DNA of 64,000 nucleotides from Kribbella antiqua. Lineage in GTDB: Bacteria; Actinomycetota; Actinomycetes; Propionibacteriales; Kribbellaceae. The DNA lies in the NCBI RefSeq assembly GCF_004345665.1, contig NZ_SLWR01000007.1, positions 186,001 to 250,000 of the forward strand. The letters are read 5' to 3'. The translations under genes were made by a program, and so were the position numbers. This document shows, one piece after another, positions 16,419-27,345 of the stretch (within the stretch, counting starts at the first letter, position 1; every line of letters begins with the position of its first letter). Below the pieces are notes generated by a model. That model made no database searches. It saw only the letters and a list, made by a program, of their open reading frames with translations, and was not told where the DNA came from.

Positions 16419-16457
16419 GGCTCGACCGGTTGAACCCCGTTGATGACCGGTCGAGCC
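16419..16457 (+). terminator. Strong hairpin after the NUDIX gene
   Basis: GGCTCGACCGGT and its exact reverse complement ACCGGTCGAGCC are separated by 15 bases, six bases after the stop codon. No T tract follows, which is usual in high-GC actinobacteria. Because the next gene converges, it may serve both strands. Confidence 0.6.
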
Positions 16458-16558
16458 CGCTGGAACGTTCTCGTTGGGGCACGCCTAGAGCTGGGTCCCA
16501 CCCGCACGACTGCGCCCGCCCAGGCGCCGAGGTATTCACCCAGTTGTGAGACGGACTT

Positions 16559-17071
16559 TCAATGGCCTGTTGTGCCGTCGATGGCCTCTCGGATGATGTC
16601 GGCGTGACCATTGTGCCGCGCGGTTTCCTGGATCATATGGACCAGGATCGCCCGCAGGTTGACCTCCGCTCCCCACGGCGTCGTGACCACGTCGTCGAGC
16701 CCGCCGGCGGCCACGACGGCCCGGGCCCGCTCGCAGGTCCGTAGGTAATGCCCGACCAGGGCGTCGGCCGTCTCATCGGGACCGACGCGAAACTCCGCAT
16801 CCGGGTCACCGTCGCCCGGGAACAGATCTGGCTCCGGCAAGCCTCCATAGATCTTGAGGAACCAGCCATGCTCCGTCTCGGCCAGATGCTTAACCAACCC
16901 CAGCAGGCTGAGTCCAGACGCCGTCATCGGCCGCCGAAGCGACTCGCCCTCGAGCCCTTCCAGCTTGCGCAGCAGGGTGGCGCGGTGGAAGTCGAGCTGC
17001 TGCGTCAGCGAGCCGCGCTCGTCAGCCAAACGATCCGGCACGGCCCGCTCCACAGGCGACGTAAATCCCAT
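16559..17071 (-). CDS. DinB family protein (DUF664-like)
   Basis: 170 residues predicted as a four-helix bundle. RATLLRKLEGLEGESLRRPM, SLLGLVKHLAETEHGWF and LRAILVHMIQETARHNGHAD carry the three histidines (His in KHL, and the two in VHM and RHNGH) expected for the DinB metal site. Such proteins include mycothiol- or bacillithiol-dependent enzymes; the substrate here is unknown. Start set at the ATG eleven codons inside a longer frame because family similarity begins near there; no clear Shine-Dalgarno for either. Confidence 0.85.
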   Translation of the reverse strand: MGFTSPVERAVPDRLADERGSLTQQLDFHRATLLRKLEGLEGESLRRPMTASGLSLLGLVKHLAETEHGWFLKIYGGLPEPDLFPGDGDPDAEFRVGPDETADALVGHYLRTCERARAVVAAGGLDDVVTTPWGAEVNLRAILVHMIQETARHNGHADIIREAIDGTTGH

Positions 17072-17213
17072 GCGCCCGACAATACGATCGACGTACGACA
17101 ACACCTGCTGCCCACCGACCCCGAACGCCGGCGACGGCTGCTGCTGTTAATCTCGGTGGTAGGGGAGGGCGTCTGCCAATTGCGGCCAGGCGCGTTGCCC
17201 AGAGGGAGGGGAG

Positions 17214-17492
17214 ATGCCGGACATTATGGTTCGCGTCGAGGCTGAGGACTACGACGCCTGGCTGAAGACGCATTACGATCACGTCGACGATCGTCGCTCC
17301 TATGGAATGACCGACGGCCCGGTCTATCGAGACATCGACAACCCGAATGCGGCGCTGTTCCACATCCACGCAGAGGATCTCGAGCGCGCGATGCAGTGGT
17401 TCCGCACGGACACATTCAAGGAAGCCACGAAGAGGGCCACAGTCTTCAGTAGGGACTTCTACTTGGCCGACAAGCAGCAGCCCCGTCGGTAG
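17214..17492 (+). CDS. Small ABM-like (dimeric alpha-beta barrel) protein
   Basis: 92 residues, ATG preceded by GGGAGGGGAG. The order MVRVEAEDYDAWLKTHYDHV, RRSYGMTDGPVYRDIDNPNA, ALFHIHAEDLERAMQWFRTD is that of single-domain ferredoxin-like proteins related to antibiotic biosynthesis monooxygenases. No catalytic residue can be named. It is the last ordinary gene before the tRNA-Ala-bounded block. Confidence 0.7.
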   Translation: MPDIMVRVEAEDYDAWLKTHYDHVDDRRSYGMTDGPVYRDIDNPNAALFHIHAEDLERAMQWFRTDTFKEATKRATVFSRDFYLADKQQPRR

Positions 17493-17620
17493 CCGTAATC
17501 AACGGTTCGCCTCGTGGGATGGCCCGCCCGTTTGCGCCGTCCCTAACCCTCCGATGGCTCGACGCGGACGAATCGGCGAGAGTGGCTGAGATCGACCGGG
17601 AGAGAGCACGCGGGGAGCAG

Positions 17621-17743
17621 GCAGCCTCTGAACGAAGCCGAGCGTGACGGCTCTGCGTGCCGTCAATCGCGCTCTGACCTGCATGAACGCGGTGGTGGAG
17701 ACGAGGGGACTTGAACCCCTAACCCCCGCCTTGCAAAGGCAGT
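17621..17743. repeat. Left 123-bp direct repeat with partial tRNA-Ala copy (candidate att site)
   Basis: This stretch aligns without gaps to 19543-19665, exactly 1922 bases away. The last about 51 bases (from 17693) match the 3' half of tRNA-Ala, from the CCA end through the T arm and the anticodon (TTGCAAAGGCAG) with one mismatch; the 5' half of the tRNA is missing. The first 70 bases match the flank downstream of the intact tRNA with scattered differences. A truncated tRNA 3' end plus an intact gene at the other end is the usual footprint of tRNA-site integration. Confidence 0.75.
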
Positions 17744-17888
17744 TGTGCCGCTCCCGCTCGCCTGAGCGCTAGATCCCTCAGTGTGGACTTGGCTGGTTCC
17801 ACCCCGTGAGCGACCGGCCGACCCCGTTGCCGGGGCACGCGGAGGGCACGCCGCGCGGCAAGCTGCCCTAGTGACCGAAGGTCTGACC

Positions 17889-18608
17889 ATGGATACTCGG
17901 AGAGTGTCGAAGATGATGATGATGCTTGCAGCGGGCGAAGGTTGCTATGAGGCACCTCGCGCAGCCGCGCTAGCTGGCGTGCCACTGTCGACGGTCTATG
18001 ACTGGTCACGGAAGGGTGTCGTCACGCCATCCATCTCACCCGTTCGCGAGAAGCTCTGGTCCTATGCCGACCTGATCCAACTACGGATGGTGTCGTGGCT
18101 TCGCCACCCGAAGGAGGCCGACGACGGCGCTAAGGTCCGTGCGACCCCGATGAGCGAGGTGCGCACGACGCTCACGTTCATGGAGGCGCATGGTCTCGAT
18201 CTGTGGTCGGGTGAACTAGGGACGCAAACAGCGACAGGGCTGAGCGTCGACCGCACGGGGAAACTCTGGATCGAGCTCCCGACAGGCGAGTTCGTCGATA
18301 CGGCGGGGAGACAGACCCTCAAGCTTGGAGCCGATTACCTCGACCTGCTCAAGCCGTACACAGTTGCGGGCCTAGTCGGACCGCACCTACTTCGCCCGAG
18401 AAGTCACCTTCGCATCGTGCCTCTCAAGGTTGCTGGGGAACCTCACGTCGAGCGCTCCCGGATCACAACCAGAACTATCGCGGCGCTTCACGAGCGGGGT
18501 TTCAACGCTGACCGCATCGCAGCCATGTACGAGATCGAGCACGCGGCCGTAGAGCAAGCCATCGATCTCGAAGCTCAACTGTCGAGTGCCGCAGGGATTG
18601 CAGCCTGA
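17889..18608 (+). CDS. MerR-like HTH and DUF433 protein, candidate antitoxin
   Basis: 239 residues. Residues 18-62 are a MerR-like winged helix (CYEAPRAAALAGVPLSTVYD, then WSRKGVV and LWSYADLIQLRM). Residues about 175-232 fit DUF433 (VERSRITTRTIAALHERGFN, ADRIAAMYEIEHAAVEQAID), a small HTH-like domain often found as the antitoxin partner of Mut7-C/DUF5615 PIN-like proteins. The gene ends one base before the GTG of the next gene, so they are translationally coupled. Codon usage is visibly lower in GC3 than in the flanking genes, suggesting transfer. Start ATG chosen at the first residue giving a complete HTH; GTG codons lie upstream. Likely DNA-binding autorepressor and antitoxin; not shown. 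Confidence 0.75.
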   Translation: MDTRRVSKMMMMLAAGEGCYEAPRAAALAGVPLSTVYDWSRKGVVTPSISPVREKLWSYADLIQLRMVSWLRHPKEADDGAKVRATPMSEVRTTLTFMEAHGLDLWSGELGTQTATGLSVDRTGKLWIELPTGEFVDTAGRQTLKLGADYLDLLKPYTVAGLVGPHLLRPRSHLRIVPLKVAGEPHVERSRITTRTIAALHERGFNADRIAAMYEIEHAAVEQAIDLEAQLSSAAGIAA

Positions 18609-18609
18609 G

Positions 18610-19113
18610 GTGACAGAGCGGCTGAGGTTCGCATTGGACCAGAACTTCCCGCCGTTTGTCCTGGACGTGGCCGAGTACTTCCCAAACACGGAGCTGAAGC
18701 CGCTGTTCAAGATCGAACCAAGGCTCTGTGACCTAGATGACCGGCGGCTGATCATCTACCTCCATCAGGCTGGGTGGCACGGTCTTATCAGCAACAACTA
18801 CAGGATGCTGTGGGTACCGCCGGAGATCGCGGCCATAGTCAAGGCGAGGATCGCCGTGTTCGCGATAGAGGGGCTCGGCGACGACCCTTTGAGAGCCACA
18901 GGATCCGTTCTCCTGCACCTGCCAGCAGTTCTCAAGCGTGTGACGCCAGGCAAGGCACAGGTCTTTAGGACCGGCAAGCCGAGGTCTCCTCAGCCGGATG
19001 ATGCTTGGCAGTACTTTGAAGAAGCGGCGCATCGTCGGCGCGCCGATGTGTCTGAGCTCTATGAGCAAGTGAAGGTGACCGATGAGGAGTTAGACACTCC
19101 CATCTTTGAGTGA
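18610..19113 (+). CDS. PIN-like (DUF5615/Mut7-C type) protein, candidate toxin
   Basis: 167 residues starting with GTG one base after the upstream stop. The N-terminus RLRFALDQNFPPFVLDVAEY carries the first PIN-type acidic residue (Asp10); CDLDDRRLIIYLHQAGWHGL at 40-59 gives the middle acidic pair (Asp43/Asp44); ISNNYRML at 60-67 occupies the place of the LxTxD strand, but with Asn instead of Asp. A C-terminal tail of about 75 residues is rich in charged residues. The family is thought to contain RNases of type II toxin-antitoxin systems. The Asn substitution could mean reduced nuclease activity. Function is inferred from the neighbour and fold pattern. Confidence 0.65.
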   Translation: MTERLRFALDQNFPPFVLDVAEYFPNTELKPLFKIEPRLCDLDDRRLIIYLHQAGWHGLISNNYRMLWVPPEIAAIVKARIAVFAIEGLGDDPLRATGSVLLHLPAVLKRVTPGKAQVFRTGKPRSPQPDDAWQYFEEAAHRRRADVSELYEQVKVTDEELDTPIFE

Positions 19114-19542
19114 CCCTCTCCAGACTTGCCGCGTCCTCCTGACAGCTGCAAACCCAGGTCAGCGCGGCGCAGGTCAAGAGTCGAACTTGTTCGATCCCGT
19201 AGGGACGCTCTGCGCTCTTGACGTGTGTCGTGGTGGCCGGACAATCGAGCGGCCAGGGGGACGGGGCTAACCGGCGGTCAGACGCCAAGCACGCCGGTCA
19301 TTGGCAGTTGGATCGCGTGGACGGGGAAGCGTCCTGCTGGTGGGCACCAGCGAGTACGGCGCCCCGGCGCGCCCGCAGTCCGGGGCCGCGCGCCGAAGGC
19401 GCGCCTTGATCCATAAGAGCCAAACTCGGCAGAGAGACCGGGGAGCTAGGCGGAGTGGCCGAGCGGCACAGCTTCGACCGTCCGCCACTCGTACGTGCGG
19501 TCGTCGCGGTGCATCTCGATTAGCGACACGGAGTTAGGGCAC
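19114..19542. other. Non-coding interval inside the tRNA-bounded block
   Basis: No gene is recognised. It contains a GC-rich hairpin at 19388-19404 (GCGCGCC-GAA-GGCGCGC) that could end the toxin transcript, and at about 19450 the sequence GGCGGAGTGGCCGAGCGG, which resembles the 5' end and D arm of a class II tRNA (Ser or Leu) without a matching 3' half. This may be scar DNA from earlier integrations. No integrase remnant is visible. Confidence 0.5.
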
Positions 19543-19665
19543 GCAGCCTCTGAACGAGGCCAACGGCGCCGGTGCTGCGTGCTGTGAATCGCGCTCTGAC
19601 CTGCATGAACGCGGTGGTGGAGACGAGGGGACTTGAACCCCTAACCCCTGCCTTGCAAAGGCAGT
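19543..19665. repeat. Right 123-bp direct repeat overlapping intact tRNA-Ala (candidate att site)
   Basis: Partner of 17621-17743. Here the repeat includes the 3' half of the complete tRNA-Ala gene and 70 bases beyond its CCA end. The sequence beyond contains the arm pair GCACGCAGC/GCTGCGTGC, partly conserved between copies. Confidence 0.75.
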
Positions 19666-19690
19666 GCTCTGCCAGTTGAGCTACGCCCCC
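19615..19690 (-). tRNA. tRNA-Ala (anticodon TGC)
   Basis: Complete cloverleaf on the minus strand: acceptor GGGGGCG with CGTCTCC, D arm GCTCAACTGGCAGAGC, anticodon stem CTGCC/GGCAG around TTTGCAA (anticodon TGC), variable region, T arm AGGGGTTCAAGTCCCCT, discriminator A and encoded CCA. It lies with tRNA-Ile downstream of gyrA, a conserved actinobacterial place. Confidence 0.96.
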
Positions 19691-19700
19691 GCGGGGGAGG

Positions 19701-19832
19701 TCAGCGGCCCGGGGTGACCGGGTCGACGGCCTCGGCCCAGAGGTCCTTGTCGGCGCGGGACTGCTGGGTCTTCTTGTAGGCGAAGTATCCACCGATGCTG
19801 GCCACCAGCACCAGCAGGATCTTCTTCAGCAC
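19701..19832 (-). CDS. DLW-39 family microprotein
   Basis: 43 codons: start GTG with GAGGAG seven bases upstream, then LKKILLVLVASIGGYFAYKK, TQQSRADKDLWAEAVDPVTP and GR. The hydrophobic N-terminus is one membrane or signal-anchor helix; the DLW motif that names the family is at residues 30-32. This tiny protein is conserved between gyrA and tRNA genes in actinobacteria and is often missed. Function unknown. Confidence 0.88.
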   Translation of the reverse strand: MLKKILLVLVASIGGYFAYKKTQQSRADKDLWAEAVDPVTPGR

Positions 19833-19865
19833 CGGGACTCCTCGGATCGGGGTTCGCGATCGTGG

Positions 19866-19942
19866 TGGTGGGCCTAACTGGACTTGAACCAGTGACCTCT
19901 GCCTTATCAGGGCAGCGCTCTAACCGTCTGAGCTATAGGCCC
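19866..19942 (-). tRNA. tRNA-Ile (anticodon GAT)
   Basis: Complete cloverleaf: acceptor GGGCCTA/TAGGCCC, D arm GCTCAGACGGTTAGAGC, anticodon loop CTGATAA (GAT), T arm CTGGTTCAAGTCCAG, then A and encoded CCA. Confidence 0.96.
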
Positions 19943-20037
19943 GCAACTGCGGGGTTGAACCCGGGAGAGATTACCGCACCAAGTGCCCTACTCCCAAACC
20001 GGTTCCAGCCGGGCCGCGAAACGGTCCGGCTGACCCA

Positions 20038-20966
20038 TCAGTCCTCCGATGCCAGCGTCACTTCCAGGCCGCCGAGCAGCGTGGCGGCGATGTTGTAGAG
20101 GAAGGACCCGAGCGTCGCCAGCGCGGTGATGATGAGGACGTCCGCGCAGGCCAGCAGGGTGGTGAAACCCATCACCTTGCCGGTGTTGATGTAGTTCTCG
20201 ATCCGGAACGGCTCCGCCGCCGGCGTCCCGAGTACCTCGGTGACGGTGTTGTTGATGTTGTCGAACACGCCGGCCGCGCCGATCGCGGACCAGACGATGA
20301 ACACCGCCACCCAGGTGACGATGCCGAACGCGATCGACAGCAGGAATGACGTCTTCATCACCGACCACGGGTCGATCCGCGACATCCGCAGCCGTGCCTT
20401 GCGGGTCTGCGGCCGGGTCGAAGTCTTCGGCGCCTTCTCGGCCCTCGTGGTCGGCTTGCTGGAGGTCTGGTCCGGCGTGGCCGCGTCCTTGACCGCGGCC
20501 GCCTTGTCCAGCACCGCCTGCCTCGCCGCATTCACCTTGTCACCGAAGGTTTCGGTCTTCTTCCCAGTCACCCCGTACGACGAAGCGGCCGCAGTCGCAC
20601 CGGACGGCGTCCACGGCTGGCCAGGAGTGCTCGGACTCGGCGTGACCTGGCCAGGGCTGACCGGACTCGCCGGGCGTGCGGTCGGCTGAGCGACAGCCGG
20701 GCGTACCGGCGGCTGCTGCGGCGGCCGAACCGGGGCGGAAGGCTGCCCCGCGCCAGACTGAGGCCGCGGTTGCGGACGGAAGTCGCCCGGTCGCTGTCCG
20801 TTCGGCGTACTCTGCTGGCCGTTGCCGCTCGGAGCGGTGGTGGAACGACCGTTGGAGGCCGGGGTGCCCGGTGTGGTGGACTGCTTGTTCCCGCCCTGCG
20901 ATGGCCGCTGGGTCTCAGGGTTGTCCGCCGCACCTTCGGGCCAGGTCGGCCTCGCGCGGTTGGTCA

Positions 20967-20967
<1 letters not shown>
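20038..20967 (-). CDS. DUF3566 domain-containing transmembrane protein
   Basis: 309 residues. The first about 190 are a disordered Pro/Gln/Thr/Ala-rich tail. The C-terminal DUF3566 domain begins RLRMSRIDPWSVMKTSFLLS and holds two membrane helices, FGIVTWVAVFIVWSAIGAAG and a second at TTLLACADVLIITALATLGS. It starts on the last base of the gyrA stop codon (TGATG), so it is in the gyrB-gyrA operon. The family sits downstream of gyrA across actinobacteria; its role is not established. Confidence 0.92.
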
Positions 20968-23630
<2,663 letters not shown>

Positions 23631-23721
23631 GAAAAGCTCGTCCCGTTCGGTTCAGACGTCGTACGTCGGTAGTGGCTGCTGCGAGGCGGAGTCGCCGGCC
23701 CGGGTCGGGGGCCGGCCTCCG

Positions 23722-25758
23722 TCAGATGTCGAGGAAGCGGACGTCCTTGGCGTTGCGCTGGATGAAGCTGCGCCGCGCCTCGATGTCGTCGCCCATCAGC
23801 GTCTGGAACGTCTCGTCGGCGCGGATCGCGTCGTCCAGGGTGATCTGCAGCAGTACCCGGTTGGCCGGGTCCATCGTGGTGTCCCACAGTTCGTTCGCGT
23901 TCATCTCGCCCAGACCCTTGTAGCGCTGGATCGGGTTCTCCTTGGGCAGCTTCTTACCCGCCTCGTAACCGGCTTCGAGCAGGCCGTCGCGCTCGCGGTC
24001 GGTGTAGGCCAGCTCGTCCGCGGAGTTGCTCCAGCGGATCTTGTAGAGCGGCGGCTGGGCGGCGTACACGTGACCGCGCTCGATCAGCGGCCGCATGAAC
24101 CGGAACAGCAGGGTGAGCAGCAGGGTCCGGATGTGCTGGCCGTCGACGTCGGCGTCGGCCATGATCACGATCTTGTGGTACCGGAGCTTCTCCTCGTCGA
24201 AGTCCTCGTGGATCCCGGTGCCGAGGGCCGAGATGATCGCCTGGACCTCGTTGTTCTGCAGGACCTTGTCGATCCGGGCCTTCTCGACGTTCAGGATCTT
24301 GCCCCGGATCGGCAGGATGGCCTGGAACTTCGGGTCCCGGCCGCCCTTGGCCGAGCCACCCGCCGAGTCACCCTCGACGATGTAGACCTCGCACTCCTCG
24401 GGGTTGGTCGACTGGCAGTCGGCCAGCTTGCCCGGCAGACCGCCACCGCCGAGCAGGCCCTTGCGGTTGCGGGCCAGGTCGCGCGCCTTGCGGGCCGCGA
24501 TCCGGGCGCTCGCGGCGGCCGTCGCCTTGCGGATGATCTCGCGACCCTCGGCCGGGTTCTGCTCGAACCAGGCGCCCAGCTTGTCGTTGACGATGCGCTG
24601 GACGAAGCCCTTGACCTCGGTGTTGCCGAGCTTGGTCTTGGTCTGGCCCTCGAACTGCGGCTCGGCCAGCTTGACCGAGATGATCGCGGTCAGGCCCTCC
24701 CGGATGTCGTCACCGGTGAGCCTGTCCTCCTTCTTCTTGATCATGCCCTGGTCCTCGCCGAACGAGTTGACCAGCGAGGTGAGCGCGGCCCGGAAGCCTT
24801 CCTCGTGGGTGCCGCCCTCGTGGGTGTTGATCGCATTCGCGAAGGTGTGCACCGACTCCTGGAACGAGCCGCTCCACTGCAGCGCCACCTCGAGGCTCAT
24901 GCTGTTCTCACCCTGCGCCGCCTCGAACGAGATGACGTCGCGGTGCACGGTCTCACGGATACCGGTCAGGTACTTCACGTAGTCGACCAGGCCGTTGTCG
25001 TACTTGAACGACTGCTCGACCGGGTTGCCGTCCTCGGTGTGGTCCGGCCGCTCGTCCCGGATGACGATCTCCAGGCCCTTGTTCAGGAACGCCATCTCGC
25101 GGAACCGGGTGGACAGCGTCTCGTACGAGTACGTCGTGGTCTCGAAGATGTCGCTGTTCGCCCAGAACGTGATCGTCGTACCGTGCTCGTCGGACGGGCC
25201 GACCTCGGCCAACTCCTCGTCCGGCACACCCATGGTGAAGGACTGGGTGTACTCCTTGCCGTTCTGCTTGACGTCGACCTTGAGCCGGGTGGACAGCGCG
25301 TTCACCACGGACACACCGACACCGTGCAGACCGCCGGACACCTTGTACCCGCCGCCGCCGAACTTGCCGCCGGCGTGCAGCACCGTGAGTACCACGGTGA
25401 CGGCCGGCTTGCCCTCGGACTCGACGATGCCGACCGGGATACCGCGGCCGTTGTCGACGACCCGGATGCCGCCGTCGGGAAGCAGGGTGACCACGATCTT
25501 GTCGCAGACGCCCGCCATCGCCTCGTCCACCGCGTTGTCGACCACCTCGGTGACGAGATGGTGCAGACCGCGCTCACCGGTGGACCCGATGTACATACCG
25601 GGCCGCTTCCGGACCGCGTCGAGGCCCTCGAGGACCTGGATCGCACTCGCGTCGTACTCCCGCTCCACGGTGTTGGAGGGCATCGGGACTTCTGCTGCGA
25701 CGGTGCCGATGGGGTCGGCGGACTGGTTGGCGTCGATCTCGGTCGGCTCGTCGGTCAC
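23722..25758 (-). CDS. gyrB: DNA gyrase subunit B
   Basis: 678 residues from a GTG with AGGAGG upstream; an ATG 13 codons earlier has no such site. The GHKL ATPase domain shows RKRPGMYIGSTGERGLHHLV, catalytic Glu in LVTEVVDNAVDEA and the glycine segment DNGRGIPVG. The transducer and TOPRIM domain have EGDSAGGSAKGGRDPKFQAI and the metal-binding DADVDGQHIRTLLLT. The tail IEARRSFIQRNAKDVRFLDI is the normal end. Gap to gyrA is 91 bases. Confidence 0.98.
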   Translation of the reverse strand: MTDEPTEIDANQSADPIGTVAAEVPMPSNTVEREYDASAIQVLEGLDAVRKRPGMYIGSTGERGLHHLVTEVVDNAVDEAMAGVCDKIVVTLLPDGGIRVVDNGRGIPVGIVESEGKPAVTVVLTVLHAGGKFGGGGYKVSGGLHGVGVSVVNALSTRLKVDVKQNGKEYTQSFTMGVPDEELAEVGPSDEHGTTITFWANSDIFETTTYSYETLSTRFREMAFLNKGLEIVIRDERPDHTEDGNPVEQSFKYDNGLVDYVKYLTGIRETVHRDVISFEAAQGENSMSLEVALQWSGSFQESVHTFANAINTHEGGTHEEGFRAALTSLVNSFGEDQGMIKKKEDRLTGDDIREGLTAIISVKLAEPQFEGQTKTKLGNTEVKGFVQRIVNDKLGAWFEQNPAEGREIIRKATAAASARIAARKARDLARNRKGLLGGGGLPGKLADCQSTNPEECEVYIVEGDSAGGSAKGGRDPKFQAILPIRGKILNVEKARIDKVLQNNEVQAIISALGTGIHEDFDEEKLRYHKIVIMADADVDGQHIRTLLLTLLFRFMRPLIERGHVYAAQPPLYKIRWSNSADELAYTDRERDGLLEAGYEAGKKLPKENPIQRYKGLGEMNANELWDTTMDPANRVLLQITLDDAIRADETFQTLMGDDIEARRSFIQRNAKDVRFLDI

Positions 25759-26110
25759 CGGTGGTTGTCCTCCTCGGACCCCGCATTCGCGAGGCATCGC
25801 GGCACAGTGGAAGCCGCCCCCTACAGTGTTATTAGAGGTGCGGCTCGCTCTACACCCTTCATTCTACCTGTCGACCGAAGCAGAACCTGCCACCAGGCGC
25901 CCGAAACTGTGGATAGGGCGTCTTTTCGCCCTCCTCGCCATGTCCCCTCTCGCGGGTGGGGGGCCAGAAAGCGCTCACGGGCGCTCAGTGGCGTTTCACC
26001 ATCTTGCGGATGGCGATCCGGGCGACGGTACGGCGCGGACCGGTCCAGACCGGTGGGATTCGCCGGACGAGGTGACCGTCGCGCACCCACGGGCCTTTAG
26101 GATCGCTGCC
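25759..26110. promoter_or_regulatory. Divergent upstream region of gyrB and a membrane-protein gene
   Basis: Intergenic DNA of about 350 bases, lower in GC than its neighbours. It contains TGTGGATAG at 25908-25916, one mismatch from a perfect DnaA box, upstream of gyrB. The minus strand has AT-rich hexamers (TAGAAT, TAATAA) suitable as -10 elements, but I cannot assign a convincing -35. No gene seen. Confidence 0.45.
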
Positions 26111-26746
26111 GTGGAAAGTCTCGACGACGTCATCGACGCCATGATCGCCGACCGGGTGATCCACCGGCATCGGCGCAAGTGGCTGATCGCGATCGCCCTC
26201 GTCGTCGTCCTCGCCCTGGTGATTCTGGCCACCGGCGGCTGGAAGGAAAAACAGGGCCGCACCGTGCCGACCGTGACCGCACCGACGACCGTGACCGCCG
26301 GCAAGTGGGAGTACAGCTTCACCAAGGCGGAGATCCGGCGGCAGAAGAAGACCGAATACTCCGACGCCGAGGCCAAATTGCGGGTGTACTTCGACCTGAA
26401 GAACATCGACGACGAAGAGCACCAGAGCGACAGCCTGACCGGGGACCTGCTCAGGTGGGTGCCGGGCAACGGAGAGGATCTGGTCGACTCCAACGGCGCC
26501 ACTTGCCGCGGGGAGCTCAACTGGGTGCTGGTCTACGGACTTCCGCCGCAGAGCTGCTACACCGAGTTCAAGATTCCGGCCGACTTCAGCGCCGACATGG
26601 TGGAGATCGGCGTACTCGGCGAGAAGTACGAAGGCGACGACAGCCTGTTCGGCGCGAACGACGACCCGTACTGGCACAACGAGGCGCCGGTGGCCGTCGT
26701 ACAGGTGGAGAAGCCGGTCGTCGTCGAGGACAAGGCGGGCGACTGA
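26111..26746 (+). CDS. Single-pass membrane protein of unknown function (block gene 1)
   Basis: 211 residues from GTG. Short basic cytoplasmic part, membrane helix at about 21-41 (WLIAIALVVVLALVILATGG), then an extracytoplasmic domain of about 170 residues: WEYSFTKAEIRRQKKTEYSD, LRVYFDLKNIDDEEHQSDSL, two cysteines in ATCRG and QSCYTEF that may pair. The pattern suggests a beta-sandwich similar to DUF4352-like domains, not verified. Its stop overlaps the start of the next gene (TGATG). Divergent from gyrB. Confidence 0.7.
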   Translation: MESLDDVIDAMIADRVIHRHRRKWLIAIALVVVLALVILATGGWKEKQGRTVPTVTAPTTVTAGKWEYSFTKAEIRRQKKTEYSDAEAKLRVYFDLKNIDDEEHQSDSLTGDLLRWVPGNGEDLVDSNGATCRGELNWVLVYGLPPQSCYTEFKIPADFSADMVEIGVLGEKYEGDDSLFGANDDPYWHNEAPVAVVQVEKPVVVEDKAGD

Positions 26747-27345
26747 TGAAGCTCTATCGCCCGGCCACGATCCTCGTCGGCGTACTCTTCGTGATCCTCG
26801 GCGGCATCACCCGGCTGGCCGCTCCGGACCAGGTCCACGACCAGCCGAACATGATCGCGGTGCGCGGCAGCATCGGGGAGCCGGTCAAGTACGGCGGCGA
26901 CTCGACGGTGACCGTCGTCCGGATGAAGGTCGCCAAGGCGGTCGTCGAAGAGAACCACGAGGACAAGCCGTTCGAGACCGACGGCGTCTTCGTCGCCCTC
27001 GAGTGGGACACGGTGCGTGGGGCCAAGGCCCCGGGGAACATCGGCGCGACGCTGACCGCGGACGGCGGCACCGTCTACACCCCGATCGGCGGGCTGACCG
27101 ACTCCGGGATCGACTTCCCCGACCCGGGCTTCGCCAAGACCGGGAGCATCATCTTCGAGGTGAACCCGACCGACTTCAAGGGGCTCAAACTGATCCTCCG
27201 GCCGAGCATGTTCTGGAACGTCCTCAACACGTACGCCGAGATCGACCTCGGCGTCCCGAGTGAAGCGGTCGCGCAGCAGATGGTCGACGAAGCCGCGAAC
27301 GAGTACGTACTGCGGAACTCGGTGGTCCGGGTGGCGTCGTCATGA
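26746..27345 (+). CDS. Membrane-anchored protein of unknown function (block gene 2)
   Basis: 199 residues with an N-terminal signal-anchor (YRPATILVGVLFVILGGITR) and an extracytoplasmic domain rich in beta-strand patterns: IAVRGSIGEPVKYGGDSTVT, VFVALEWDTVRGAKAPG, YTPIGGLTDSGIDFPDPGFA, SIIFEVNPTDFKGLKLIL. Starts on the last base of the upstream stop and overlaps the next start by four bases. Family not recognised. Confidence 0.7.
   Translation: MKLYRPATILVGVLFVILGGITRLAAPDQVHDQPNMIAVRGSIGEPVKYGGDSTVTVVRMKVAKAVVEENHEDKPFETDGVFVALEWDTVRGAKAPGNIGATLTADGGTVYTPIGGLTDSGIDFPDPGFAKTGSIIFEVNPTDFKGLKLILRPSMFWNVLNTYAEIDLGVPSEAVAQQMVDEAANEYVLRNSVVRVASS

Noticed and set aside
17499..17684. Pair of related small proteins beginning MQVRAR near both repeat copies
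   Set aside because: The similarity (MQVRARLTAR and MQVRARFTAR) follows from the duplicated DNA flank of tRNA-Ala, and the two reading frames diverge soon after; no ribosome binding site.
17691..17766. Second tRNA-Ala gene
   Set aside because: Only the 3' half matches tRNA-Ala; after GGCAGT the sequence lacks the D arm and the 5' acceptor strand. Treated as an att-like partial copy.
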